From assembly GCA_045616505.1 (NCBI GenBank), contig JAZLGV010000104.1, positions 1 to 5,954 of the forward strand: a DNA stretch of 5,954 bases, given 5' to 3'. The position numbers were made by a program, and so were the translations under genes. Source of the DNA: JAKSUT01 sp045616505. Its GTDB lineage: Bacteria; Cyanobacteriota; Vampirovibrionia; Gastranaerophilales; Gastranaerophilaceae. A model generated the notes under the pieces. It was not told the origin of the DNA. It made no database searches and worked only from the letters and a program-made list of their open reading frames with translations. Every line of letters begins with the position of its first letter. Position 1 is the stretch's first letter. Positions 1 to 5,768 of this stretch are shown in pieces.

Positions 1-41
1 CATTCCCGTTCAACCGGTGTAAGATGTTTATAATGACACAT
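1..41 (-). CDS. IS30-family transposase, N-terminal fragment (runs off window)
   Basis: Only 13 codons are visible, translating to MCHYKHLTPVERE. The string HYKHLTxxERE is the characteristic opening of IS30-family DDE transposases, where it begins the N-terminal helix-turn-helix that recognises the terminal repeats. The start is well supported: AGGAGG (bases 47-52 read on the minus strand) lies five bases before ATG. An AT-rich TAAAAT box at about 80-85 on the minus strand could be a -10 element, but no good -35 stands at proper spacing inside the element. In IS30 elements a strong promoter can form when the two ends abut (known of the family). Family membership rests on a short stretch, but a specific one; whether the full gene is intact cannot be seen. 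Confidence 0.75.
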   Translation of the reverse strand, partial: MCHYKHLTPVERE

Positions 42-119
42 AGTTACCTCCTGATGTTTTGATTTTTTCCCAACTTTATTTTATCAGAAGTCTGTGTGTC
101 ATTTTTATTTTGTTGCACT
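1..119 (-). mobile_element. 5' end of an IS30-family insertion sequence (partial)
   Basis: This is the left terminus of an insertion sequence whose body lies outside the window. Read leftwards it starts with GTGCAACAAAATAAAAATGA, continues through about 75 non-coding bases, and reaches a strong ribosome site and an IS30-type transposase start. The distance from IS end to start codon suits IS30-family elements, whose terminal repeats often begin with a GTGCAAC-like string (family knowledge recalled, not searched). The exact outer base is uncertain, between about 115 and 120, because the other end and the target duplication are not visible. To its right the sequence becomes MobV relaxase coding sequence without that gene's 5' part, so the element sits inside the relaxase gene. 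Confidence 0.75.
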
Positions 120-1397
120 TATATTGTTCATTCGCCAAGAAAAGACCGCCAAAAAAGTGTTAAAAAGTATATGGATGAAATTAAAAAAAATCAGAAAAAA
201 GGTGGAGGCGAAAAACTTTTTTATGAGCAGTTAGTACAGGTTGGAGATATGCACGATAGTGGAAATAAATTTAGTCAGGATGAAGCAAAAAAATGTAAAG
301 AAATTTTAAAAGAATATGCAGAGGATTTTCAACAAAGAAATCCTAATTTGTATGTATTTAATGCAGTTATTCATATGGATGAAGCAACACCGCATTTACA
401 TATTGATTATATTCCTTTGGCAAAAGAAAATTATAAACAAGGATTAAAGGTTAGAAATTCTTTATCACGAGCTTTACAGGAACAGGGAATAGAAAAAGGG
501 GAAGGAAATGTAAAGAGTAATGAATTTACAAATTGGAGACAAAAAGAAATAGAAGAAATAGAAAAAGTATGTCAAAAATATAATGTTAAAACTAAACATT
601 TAAATTCAGAAAAAAGAGATTATTTAACTCCAGACCAATATAGGGAAGCAGGAAGATTGGCAGACAAACAAATTGAACAATTAAAAAAAGACGGGAATTT
701 ACTTACTCCTGAACAGGCAAAAGAAATTGTTAAAAAAGAATTAAATAAAAATTCAGAAAAACAAATAGAAAATTTTAATCAGGTTAAAACAAAGGAAACC
801 AATGAGATTGAAGCAAAAAATCAAGAAAAGACAGAAAAGCCTCAAATTTTATCTAAAATTACAGAAAATCAATCTCATATAAGCCCTGTAAACGAACGAA
901 AAGAAAGCCAAACGATAAATACTATTGCTGAAGTAAAACAATCTGTTTCGGTAATTTCTTTGGAACGAAAAACAGAGATAGAAAATGAATTAAAGATTTT
1001 AAACAGTAAAAAAGCTGAGATTGAAAAAATAATTAGAACGAATGAAGAAAAATTTAAAAAACCATGTAAAGAATTGGACGAAAAGTATAAAAACCGTAAT
1101 TTTATGGAAAAATTAACATTTACAGAAAAACAATATAATGAAAAATACGATAATTATTGTAACAAATACTATACAGCACAATCAAAATTGCATGCTTATT
1201 ATGATAAATATGGAAAGGAAATTTTACAGTTGCAAAATGAATTAAGAATGGGTATAGCGAGAAAAAAAGAAAATATTGTTGAAAAGATAGAAAATAAACA
1301 GATTAACAATACTAAAGTCCGTAGACCATCACAAATGCCGGAAAATCTGTTAAACAGACAAAAAAGTAATAATAAAACTAATATTTTACAAAGATAA
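96..1397 (+). CDS. MobV/Pre-family relaxase (plasmid mobilization/recombination protein), 5' end replaced by an IS
   Basis: MobV relaxases nick one strand at an origin of transfer and stay attached to it for conjugative mobilization. Residues 93-102 (HMDEATPHLH) form the conserved metal-binding HxDExTPHxH motif, matching H126, E129, H133 and H135 of pMV158 MobM. Residues 80-92 and 103-125 also follow the clostridial Pre/Mob pattern (QRNPNLYVFNA; SLSRALQEQG). From about 205 the chain is Lys/Glu/Asn-rich and probably coiled-coil, as is usual for these C-termini. The first eight or so residues come from the IS end. The frame is closed upstream by TGA at 60-62, the GTG start has no good ribosome site, and the N-terminal region with the nucleophile (H22 in MobM) is missing, roughly 60-70 residues by recalled family layout. 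It is best regarded as a disrupted, probably inactive gene. Its stop is 10 bases before the next gene, so it headed the T4SS operon before insertion. Confidence 0.85.
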   Translation: MSFLFCCTYIVHSPRKDRQKSVKKYMDEIKKNQKKGGGEKLFYEQLVQVGDMHDSGNKFSQDEAKKCKEILKEYAEDFQQRNPNLYVFNAVIHMDEATPHLHIDYIPLAKENYKQGLKVRNSLSRALQEQGIEKGEGNVKSNEFTNWRQKEIEEIEKVCQKYNVKTKHLNSEKRDYLTPDQYREAGRLADKQIEQLKKDGNLLTPEQAKEIVKKELNKNSEKQIENFNQVKTKETNEIEAKNQEKTEKPQILSKITENQSHISPVNERKESQTINTIAEVKQSVSVISLERKTEIENELKILNSKKAEIEKIIRTNEEKFKKPCKELDEKYKNRNFMEKLTFTEKQYNEKYDNYCNKYYTAQSKLHAYYDKYGKEILQLQNELRMGIARKKENIVEKIENKQINNTKVRRPSQMPENLLNRQKSNNKTNILQR

Positions 1398-1407
1398 AGA
1401 GGGAAAA

Positions 1408-2325
1408 ATGACATTAGATGGAATTATTGTTTTTATACAAAATCACATTATTACAGGTATGGGGCATTTAATGCCGTATATTTGGTCATTGTTTACTGTA
1501 TCGTCAATACTTTTGATTGTTTGTGATTTAAGTTTATATGAGGGGGATTTGCGATTAACAAAAATTTTTAGGGCAATTTTTATGATTGGCGGATTTATGT
1601 TTATTTTAAATTATTTCCCAGATTTGATAAGTGCTTTATTAGATACTTTTAAACAAGCAGGTGTAATTGGAGCGGGATTAAATGCTTCAAATACAACTGC
1701 ATATACCCCAGATGCTGTTTTAGAAACTGGGACAAAGTTATGTAGTGATATGTTGCAAGCATTATTAAAATGTTCTGTTATGGATGGATTAATGAAAGGA
1801 CTTGTTTATTTGTTTGCGTGTTTGGCTATTGTGATAACAACCGGACAAATTGCGTTGTCTATTTTAATGACAGAAATAGGGTTTATGCTATTGTCATTAG
1901 TTGGATTAATGACAGTTCCATTTGGACTTATTCCACAAACAAAGTTTTTGTTTGAAAATTTTGTAAAAGGAATTTTTGCAACATCAATAAAAATGATGGT
2001 TATGTATCTCCTTTTTGCGTTATATACTGAATTTTCCCATTCGTTTTCAATAATTCCGGCAGATGCTGATTTTGCAACTATATTAGATAAAGCAATTAAA
2101 ATAGCAATTTTCAGTTATGTAGTTTATCGTACTCCAGATAGTGTGGCATCTATGTTTGGTGATGGACAAGTATTTCAAGCTGGAGGTGTTGCAGGTGCGG
2201 CTGTTGGGTTAGCAAATGCAGCGACATCTAAACCTGTAACAACAGCTGCAACAGCGGCAGTTACACGAGTTGCTCCAGCGGTTAGAGATATTTATACAAA
2301 AGTCAGGGGAAATTTCCATGAATAA
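1408..2325 (+). CDS. TrbL/VirB6-like inner-membrane T4SS protein (copy A)
   Basis: This is a polytopic membrane protein of 305 aa. Hydrophobic segments lie at about 24-43, 52-74, 127-150, 152-175, 189-208 and 228-241. A Gly/Ala/Thr-rich soluble tail follows (258-292), which is typical of TrbL-type proteins. VirB6/TrbL proteins form part of the inner-membrane channel that passes substrate DNA in conjugation (family knowledge). Two motifs recur in the second membrane protein of this operon: VPFGLIPQTKF (170-180) and YVVYRTPDSVASM (237-249), which supports common ancestry. There is no cleavable signal peptide. The ATG is preceded by GAGGGA at good spacing, and its last codons overlap the start of the VirB5-like gene, so the two are probably translationally coupled. 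Assignment to the broad TrbL/VirB6 class is fairly firm; the exact subfamily is not. Confidence 0.72.
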   Translation: MTLDGIIVFIQNHIITGMGHLMPYIWSLFTVSSILLIVCDLSLYEGDLRLTKIFRAIFMIGGFMFILNYFPDLISALLDTFKQAGVIGAGLNASNTTAYTPDAVLETGTKLCSDMLQALLKCSVMDGLMKGLVYLFACLAIVITTGQIALSILMTEIGFMLLSLVGLMTVPFGLIPQTKFLFENFVKGIFATSIKMMVMYLLFALYTEFSHSFSIIPADADFATILDKAIKIAIFSYVVYRTPDSVASMFGDGQVFQAGGVAGAAVGLANAATSKPVTTAATAAVTRVAPAVRDIYTKVRGNFHE

Positions 2326-2866
2326 GAAAAAGAAAATTATTATAATTGGAATAACAACAGTAATCTTTTTGGTTATAACGGAATTGCCGCAGGCAACAGC
2401 AAAATGGAAATTGCCAATTAGACCGGGTGATTATGTTATTGATTTTGGACGATTAAAAGATAATATTAAAAATACAGAAGAATGGTCAAAATTGGTTTTT
2501 GATGCTGCAAGAAAAGCAACAAATCAAATTCTTATTAATACTGGGATTAATACATCTGCAATAGTTAGCAATATTCATTCAATTAGTGAAAGCGTTTCAA
2601 GCATAGTATATTCAACTGTCAGTATGATTAATATAGGAAAAGGAATAGAAGATTTTTCATTTTCGCATAGCAATGATTATAGATTACGTGATGTTGTAAC
2701 AAAATGTGATAAAAAAGTCAAAGAATTACATATAGAATTAGGTGGATTAACATCAGATGAATTATTAATAAATGGCAGTGTTATTAAAGCGAATAGACAA
2801 TATGAACAGGAAAGTAAAAATTTGATTGCGAATATTTCGGAAGGGAATTTAGGGAATTGCAAGTAA
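2318..2866 (+). CDS. VirB5/TrbJ-like exported T4SS protein (copy A), N-terminal part of a frameshifted gene
   Basis: It encodes 182 aa with a clear signal peptide: a KKKK start, a hydrophobic stretch (7-20) and a likely cleavage after ATA (about residue 28). The mature part is helical and Ser/Ile/Asn-rich, with no enzymatic motif. I chose ATG 2318 over an earlier in-frame start because AGGGGA lies seven bases before it, it overlaps the stop of the preceding gene, and it starts exactly at a signal peptide. VirB5/TrbJ proteins are minor pilus or periplasmic components of conjugation machines (family knowledge). The C-terminal ISEGNLGN at 173-180 aligns without gaps with SIEGNKQG of the intact VirB5-like protein downstream, but here the frame ends two codons later. 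The natural continuation is in the -1 frame (next entry), so the gene looks broken by a one-base deletion. Confidence 0.7.
   Translation: MNKKKKIIIIGITTVIFLVITELPQATAKWKLPIRPGDYVIDFGRLKDNIKNTEEWSKLVFDAARKATNQILINTGINTSAIVSNIHSISESVSSIVYSTVSMINIGKGIEDFSFSHSNDYRLRDVVTKCDKKVKELHIELGGLTSDELLINGSVIKANRQYEQESKNLIANISEGNLGNCK
2852..2866 (+). other. Apparent -1 frameshift junction between the two halves of VirB5-like copy A
   Basis: In the first frame GGG AAT TGC AAG TAA ends the protein. Re-reading one T (as if the DNA were GGGAATTTGCAA) gives EGNLGNLQVNNV, which lines up residue for residue with EGNKQGQQIANQ of the intact VirB5-like protein. No canonical X XXY YYZ slippery heptamer lies between 2818 and 2866 in the required phase, so a deletion or sequencing error is more likely than programmed frameshifting. 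Confidence 0.6.
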
Positions 2867-3081
2867 ATAATGTTTTAAATGTTATAAATGCCTGCAAAAA
2901 GATTGAAAAAGCAAAATTAACATATTCTAAAGCAGTAGCGGAATTACAAAATCAGGAAACGGAATATGCAAAAAGCAGATTGGCGGAAGAAAATAACAAA
3001 ACAAATCTTGTGCCTGTTTTATCGGTACAAGATTTAGAATATTCACGGAAAGAGAATTTTGGATTTTTAAAATTCAAATAA
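2857..3081 (+). CDS. C-terminal part of VirB5/TrbJ-like copy A (out of frame)
   Basis: This open stretch of 74 codons has no convincing start of its own. The only start near its beginning is a TTG at 2857, overlapping the previous gene by 10 bases, with AGGGAA directly against it and too close to act as a normal ribosome site. Its sequence is helical and Lys/Glu/Ala-rich (NVLNVINACKKIEKAKLTY, then AVAELQNQETEYAKSR). It resembles the C-terminal helical region of VirB5/TrbJ proteins, where a Q.NN-like motif precedes a long helix; the intact copy downstream has QIANQIAACQAQIQSIE followed by VALENQRK. Joined to the preceding frame it gives about 254 aa, close to the 259 aa of the intact copy. Independent translation by coupling cannot be excluded. 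It ends six bases before the next gene. Confidence 0.6.
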   Translation: MQVNNVLNVINACKKIEKAKLTYSKAVAELQNQETEYAKSRLAEENNKTNLVPVLSVQDLEYSRKENFGFLKFK

Positions 3082-3087
3082 AAGATA

Positions 3088-4065
3088 ATGCTAAAAAAAA
3101 TATTGTTTTTCTTTTTAATTTTATTTCAAAATTTAACTGTCCTTGCCGCGGATTACGGATATGAGGAAGAACAAGAATACATAGAACAATATTACATGTG
3201 GTTGGCGAAGCAAACTCCATGGGAAGTATCAACAATGCAAAGATTGGGAGATACTACTACAGATTTTATTAGGTATATCGTAGAGGCGGTTATTCAATGT
3301 TTTGGGATGCTTCAGGATTTTAGCTTAATGTCTTTAATTGCAATAGTTATAATAGATCTTACGTTATTTTGTATAGTTTTTAATGGGTTTCATATTGATA
3401 TGGCACAAATAATTACAAAAATTGTTAAATATGGAATGTTCGTTTTTTTAATAACAAATTGGAGTACATTTATTAATGAATTTTTGTTAGGTATAGCAGG
3501 TTCTTCAATATGTGCTTTTTCAGGAGAAAGTGAAATACCTGTGGGAATGACACAACCACAAATGCTGTTGAGATATGCTGTCAATTCAGTTACTCCGGCA
3601 CTAAATTATTTGGCAAGTCAACGGGGGACTGATTATTGGCTTCATTTACCAACAATGTTAAGTATTCAAATATTGACTTGGGGTGTAATTTTATCATTTG
3701 TTATTATGACTGCTAAAATTGCTATGTGTTACATTCAGTTTTATATAACATCTGTAATTTCATTAGTAAATTTACCTTTTAGTATATGTAACCCACTTAA
3801 ATTTGCATATAAAGGAAGTATGTCGGCATTGATACAGTGTACATTGGAGCTATTATCAATGGGATTTATGATTTCGTTAGCAGTTTTAATTTTTAAGCAA
3901 TATCCGCTTAAAAATTTATTTCCGGAAGGAACAACAACATTACAAATGGGGGTAATAACAACGTATGTAGGTTATTGTCAAATATTATCTATGATTGCTT
4001 ATGTTGTGTATAAAATTCCGCAACAATTATCGGCGATGTTAGCGGGTTCACTGGGTGAAAGTTAA
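3088..4065 (+). CDS. TrbL/VirB6-like inner-membrane T4SS protein with signal peptide (copy B)
   Basis: This 325-aa protein starts with a signal peptide (LKKILFFFLILF, likely cleavage after VLAA near 21). A short acidic, aromatic extracytoplasmic stretch follows (EEEQEYIEQYYMW, 26-38). Membrane segments lie at about 80-100, 109-126, 193-211, 214-233, 250-270 and 290-308. LPFSICNPLKFAYK (229-242) and YVVYKIPQQLSAM (305-317) match the equivalent motifs of the first membrane protein in this operon, so the two are distant paralogues. VirB6/TrbL proteins line the inner-membrane part of the conjugation channel (family knowledge). A signal peptide ahead of the first soluble stretch differs from copy A and suggests a non-identical role. 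The ribosome site is weak (AAAAGAT before ATG), so coupling to upstream translation is plausible. The 3' end adjoins a VirB5-like gene, as in copy A. Confidence 0.72.
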   Translation: MLKKILFFFLILFQNLTVLAADYGYEEEQEYIEQYYMWLAKQTPWEVSTMQRLGDTTTDFIRYIVEAVIQCFGMLQDFSLMSLIAIVIIDLTLFCIVFNGFHIDMAQIITKIVKYGMFVFLITNWSTFINEFLLGIAGSSICAFSGESEIPVGMTQPQMLLRYAVNSVTPALNYLASQRGTDYWLHLPTMLSIQILTWGVILSFVIMTAKIAMCYIQFYITSVISLVNLPFSICNPLKFAYKGSMSALIQCTLELLSMGFMISLAVLIFKQYPLKNLFPEGTTTLQMGVITTYVGYCQILSMIAYVVYKIPQQLSAMLAGSLGES

Positions 4066-4075
4066 AGGAGAAATG

Positions 4076-4855
4076 ATGAAAAAAATTTTATCAACATTAT
4101 TTTTAGTTAGTGTTATCTCTTTTGTTCATGAAGCAGAAGGGGCAATAGCAGTCGTGGACGTACAAAATATTGCACAGCAAGCAAAAACATATTCAGAAGC
4201 TGTGAAAATGACAACACAACAAGCACAGCAAATAACATTGCAGGCGAGAGAGTTATTGAGTTTACCGTCTAATACGTTAAATTCCTTTACAAGCAGTATA
4301 AATAATTCAATATTTACTATTCATGATGCGGTTAATAGTGTTAATGGTTTGTATAAAACTACTATCAATAAAGATAATATAAACTTGTATTTGAATAATA
4401 AATTTTTTAAATTGTCAGAAGATAAAATTAATGATGTTATAAATCGTGAAAACAATAGACAAATGAAAGAAGCATTAAGTAGTGATTCTTCAAAGTATCT
4501 TGAAGCATATCGTAAATTACTTTTAGAATTAAATGTACAAAACCAAAAATTACAAGAATTGTTAGAACTTAATAAATCTATTGAGGGAAATAAACAGGGA
4601 CAGCAAATTGCAAATCAAATTGCGGCATGTCAGGCACAGATACAAAGTATAGAAATAGCAATGGTGGCATTGGAAAATCAAAGAAAAATTGAAATGGAAC
4701 AGGCAAATCTTACAGATGGTCAAAATGGTAGTACTTTGGCAGATGCTCATGCTAATGCTGTGAAAAATACAGTTTCTAAATATAAACAGGAAACAAGAAA
4801 AATCATGGCAACAAACAATAATCCTTTTAAAAGAAATCGCGTTACAAAGTGGTGA
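4076..4855 (+). CDS. VirB5/TrbJ-like exported T4SS protein (copy B, intact)
   Basis: This 259-aa protein has a signal peptide (MKKILSTLFLVSVISF, likely cleavage near 23-25). The mature start is AIAVVDVQNIAQQAK, close to the hallmark A-I-P-V-x-D-x-x-N-[IL]-[AV]-Q opening of P-type VirB5/TrbJ proteins. The rest is predicted long helices rich in Gln, Asn and Leu (141-165; 172-215), with EGNKQGQQIANQIAACQAQ at 170-188, the usual conserved VirB5 region. Family members sit at the pilus tip or in the periplasm and are needed for pilus assembly or DNA transfer. ATG 4076 is preferred because AGGAG is five bases upstream. ATG 4073 is too close to that site, and GTG 4055, overlapping the previous gene, would put charged residues before the signal peptide. 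A K/R/N-rich tail ends the protein, four bases before the next gene. Confidence 0.8.
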   Translation: MKKILSTLFLVSVISFVHEAEGAIAVVDVQNIAQQAKTYSEAVKMTTQQAQQITLQARELLSLPSNTLNSFTSSINNSIFTIHDAVNSVNGLYKTTINKDNINLYLNNKFFKLSEDKINDVINRENNRQMKEALSSDSSKYLEAYRKLLLELNVQNQKLQELLELNKSIEGNKQGQQIANQIAACQAQIQSIEIAMVALENQRKIEMEQANLTDGQNGSTLADAHANAVKNTVSKYKQETRKIMATNNNPFKRNRVTKW

Positions 4856-4859
4856 TTTT

Positions 4860-5210
4860 ATGTTATTAAGAATATTAATTGCAATAGGCGTACTTATGAT
4901 ATTAAGTATAGGTGGAAACTTGAACTATAAAACTGTTAAAGAAGGATTAAGTGATGCTGAACTTAAAAATATGCTTATCGTGATGGACGAAGCACTTGTT
5001 AATTATTACTGTAATCATTCAGGTAATTTACCGTATAAATTGGATGAAGCAACAGTTAAAGTACTTGGATTAAAAAATTATGATTGGCAACAGTTTACAT
5101 ACAGTAAAGGAAATAAAAATTTTACATTAAATGTAAAATTAAGTAATGGTAAACTCTATCCGTCTGTAAATTCAGGAAAAGTTTTAGGTAATGTTTTTCA
5201 TGACGATTGA
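4860..5210 (+). CDS. Small pilin-like membrane-anchored protein
   Basis: I do not recognise a precise family. The 116-aa product has one hydrophobic N-terminal segment (2-18). A helical stretch follows (26-50), then SGNLPYKLDEATVKVLGL (54-71) and a beta-like end (FTYSKGNKNFTLNVKLSNGK, 79-98). This order (N-terminal hydrophobic helix, amphipathic helix ending in YY-type residues, a G.LP loop, then strands closing with an LSNGK-like hairpin) is that of small type IV pilins and pseudopilins. The classic leader is absent: there is no Gly before a hydrophobic block and no Glu at +5, so processing by a prepilin peptidase is uncertain. Two Asn-rich loops and one Cys (51) are present. It follows VirB5-like copy B by four bases, and a prepilin peptidase gene follows it by six, which supports the pilin reading. 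A generic anchored T4SS accessory protein is the alternative. Confidence 0.55.
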   Translation: MLLRILIAIGVLMILSIGGNLNYKTVKEGLSDAELKNMLIVMDEALVNYYCNHSGNLPYKLDEATVKVLGLKNYDWQQFTYSKGNKNFTLNVKLSNGKLYPSVNSGKVLGNVFHDD

Positions 5211-5216
5211 AGATAA

Positions 5217-5660
5217 ATGATAATGATTCAGCACATTATTGATTTTCTCTTGTTGTTTATGGTCGGATATATTTCATATACCGACTATAAACAACAAGAA
5301 ATATGGGACTGGCAAATTTATCTGTTATTTGTGTTGGTAGCAATACGTGTATTGTTCCAAAGCAAAATAACAGATGCTTTTTTAGGCGGATTAGTAGCAT
5401 TATTAATAAATGGAATATTATTTAGTATTGTTTTTATTATTTATAAAAAAGAAGTATATGGTTTTGGTGATGTATTAATACACACTTGTATAGGATGTTA
5501 TCTTGGTATTGAAAATTATTTGCAATACTATGTTACAACTTCTGTAACATTAGGAATTGTTGCTGTTGGTATGTTGTTATATTATCGGCAAAATAAAGAA
5601 ATACCATTAGTCCCGTGGTTGTTTGGATGTTTAATAATATACATTGGACTTTTTCAATAA
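5217..5660 (+). CDS. A24-family prepilin peptidase (small, TadV/CpaA-like)
   Basis: This 147-aa polytopic membrane protein has both catalytic aspartates of A24 aspartic proteases. The first is D23 in ISYTDYKQQEIWDW (19-32), matching the usual IDxxxxxIPN-like site. The second is D85 in the GxGD motif (YGFGDVLIHTCIGCYLG, 81-97). The C-terminal IPLVPWLFGCLIIYIG (129-144) matches the family's closing IPfxPfL-type helix. At this length it lacks the N-terminal methylase domain of PilD, like the TadV/CpaA group. These enzymes cleave the leader of type IV pilins at the inner membrane (family knowledge). Its substrate here may be the adjacent pilin-like protein or an unseen pilin. ATG 5223 is an equally good start given GAAGA at 5209-5213. 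It is the last gene of the operon; no obvious hairpin terminator follows. Confidence 0.8.
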   Translation: MIMIQHIIDFLLLFMVGYISYTDYKQQEIWDWQIYLLFVLVAIRVLFQSKITDAFLGGLVALLINGILFSIVFIIYKKEVYGFGDVLIHTCIGCYLGIENYLQYYVTTSVTLGIVAVGMLLYYRQNKEIPLVPWLFGCLIIYIGLFQ

Positions 5661-5768
5661 AAAATGATTTGTAACATTAAATAAGATACACTGGAATTTA
5701 TGTAATTTGAGATATTGACTTTATTATATAATGTGTTACAATGTCATACAAGGAAAGAAGGTGAAAGT
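5661..5768 (+). promoter_or_regulatory. Intergenic region with promoter (and possible operator) of the antitoxin gene
   Basis: A sigma-70 type promoter is visible: TTGACT at 5715-5720 and TACAAT at 5737-5742 with a 16-base spacer. A ribosome site GAAGGTGA (5759-5766) lies ahead of ATG 5769. The spacer contains a perfect 10-base palindrome, ATTATATAAT (5723-5732), and TTGTAACA (5669-5676) is repeated inverted as TGTTACAA (5734-5741), overlapping the -10 box. Ribbon-helix-helix antitoxins usually repress their own promoter through such sites, so an operator role is plausible but unproven. I see no GC-rich hairpin followed by T's that would end the upstream operon. Confidence 0.55.

Noticed and set aside
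112..140. Outward promoter from the IS end (TTGCAC at 112-117) driving the truncated mob and T4SS genes
   Set aside because: A -35-like box is present at the IS tip, but no acceptable -10 stands 16-18 bases downstream (bases 134-141 read GCCAAGAA), so I do not annotate a hybrid promoter.
1199..1414. Minus-strand open frame with a hydrophobic translation opposite the mob C-terminus
   Set aside because: It is antisense to a Lys/Glu/Asn-rich region, which gives Phe/Leu/Ile-rich shadows; it lacks a ribosome site and family resemblance.
1770..1955. Plus-strand open frame inside the first TrbL-like gene
   Set aside because: Out-of-frame shadow, Cys/Asn/Tyr-rich, no ribosome site.
2677..2862. Minus-strand open frame opposite VirB5-like copy A
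   Set aside because: Shadow of an AT-rich coding region; no start context or recognisable motif.
2818..2866. Programmed -1 frameshifting joining the two VirB5-like halves
   Set aside because: No X XXY YYZ heptamer in phase and no evident downstream stem; a one-base deletion explains the data more simply.
3390..3584. Minus-strand open frame opposite the second TrbL-like gene
   Set aside because: Lies wholly within a well supported gene and shows no independent signals.
4562..4750. Minus-strand open frame opposite VirB5-like copy B
   Set aside because: Antisense shadow rich in Cys/Ile/Leu/Phe with no start signals.
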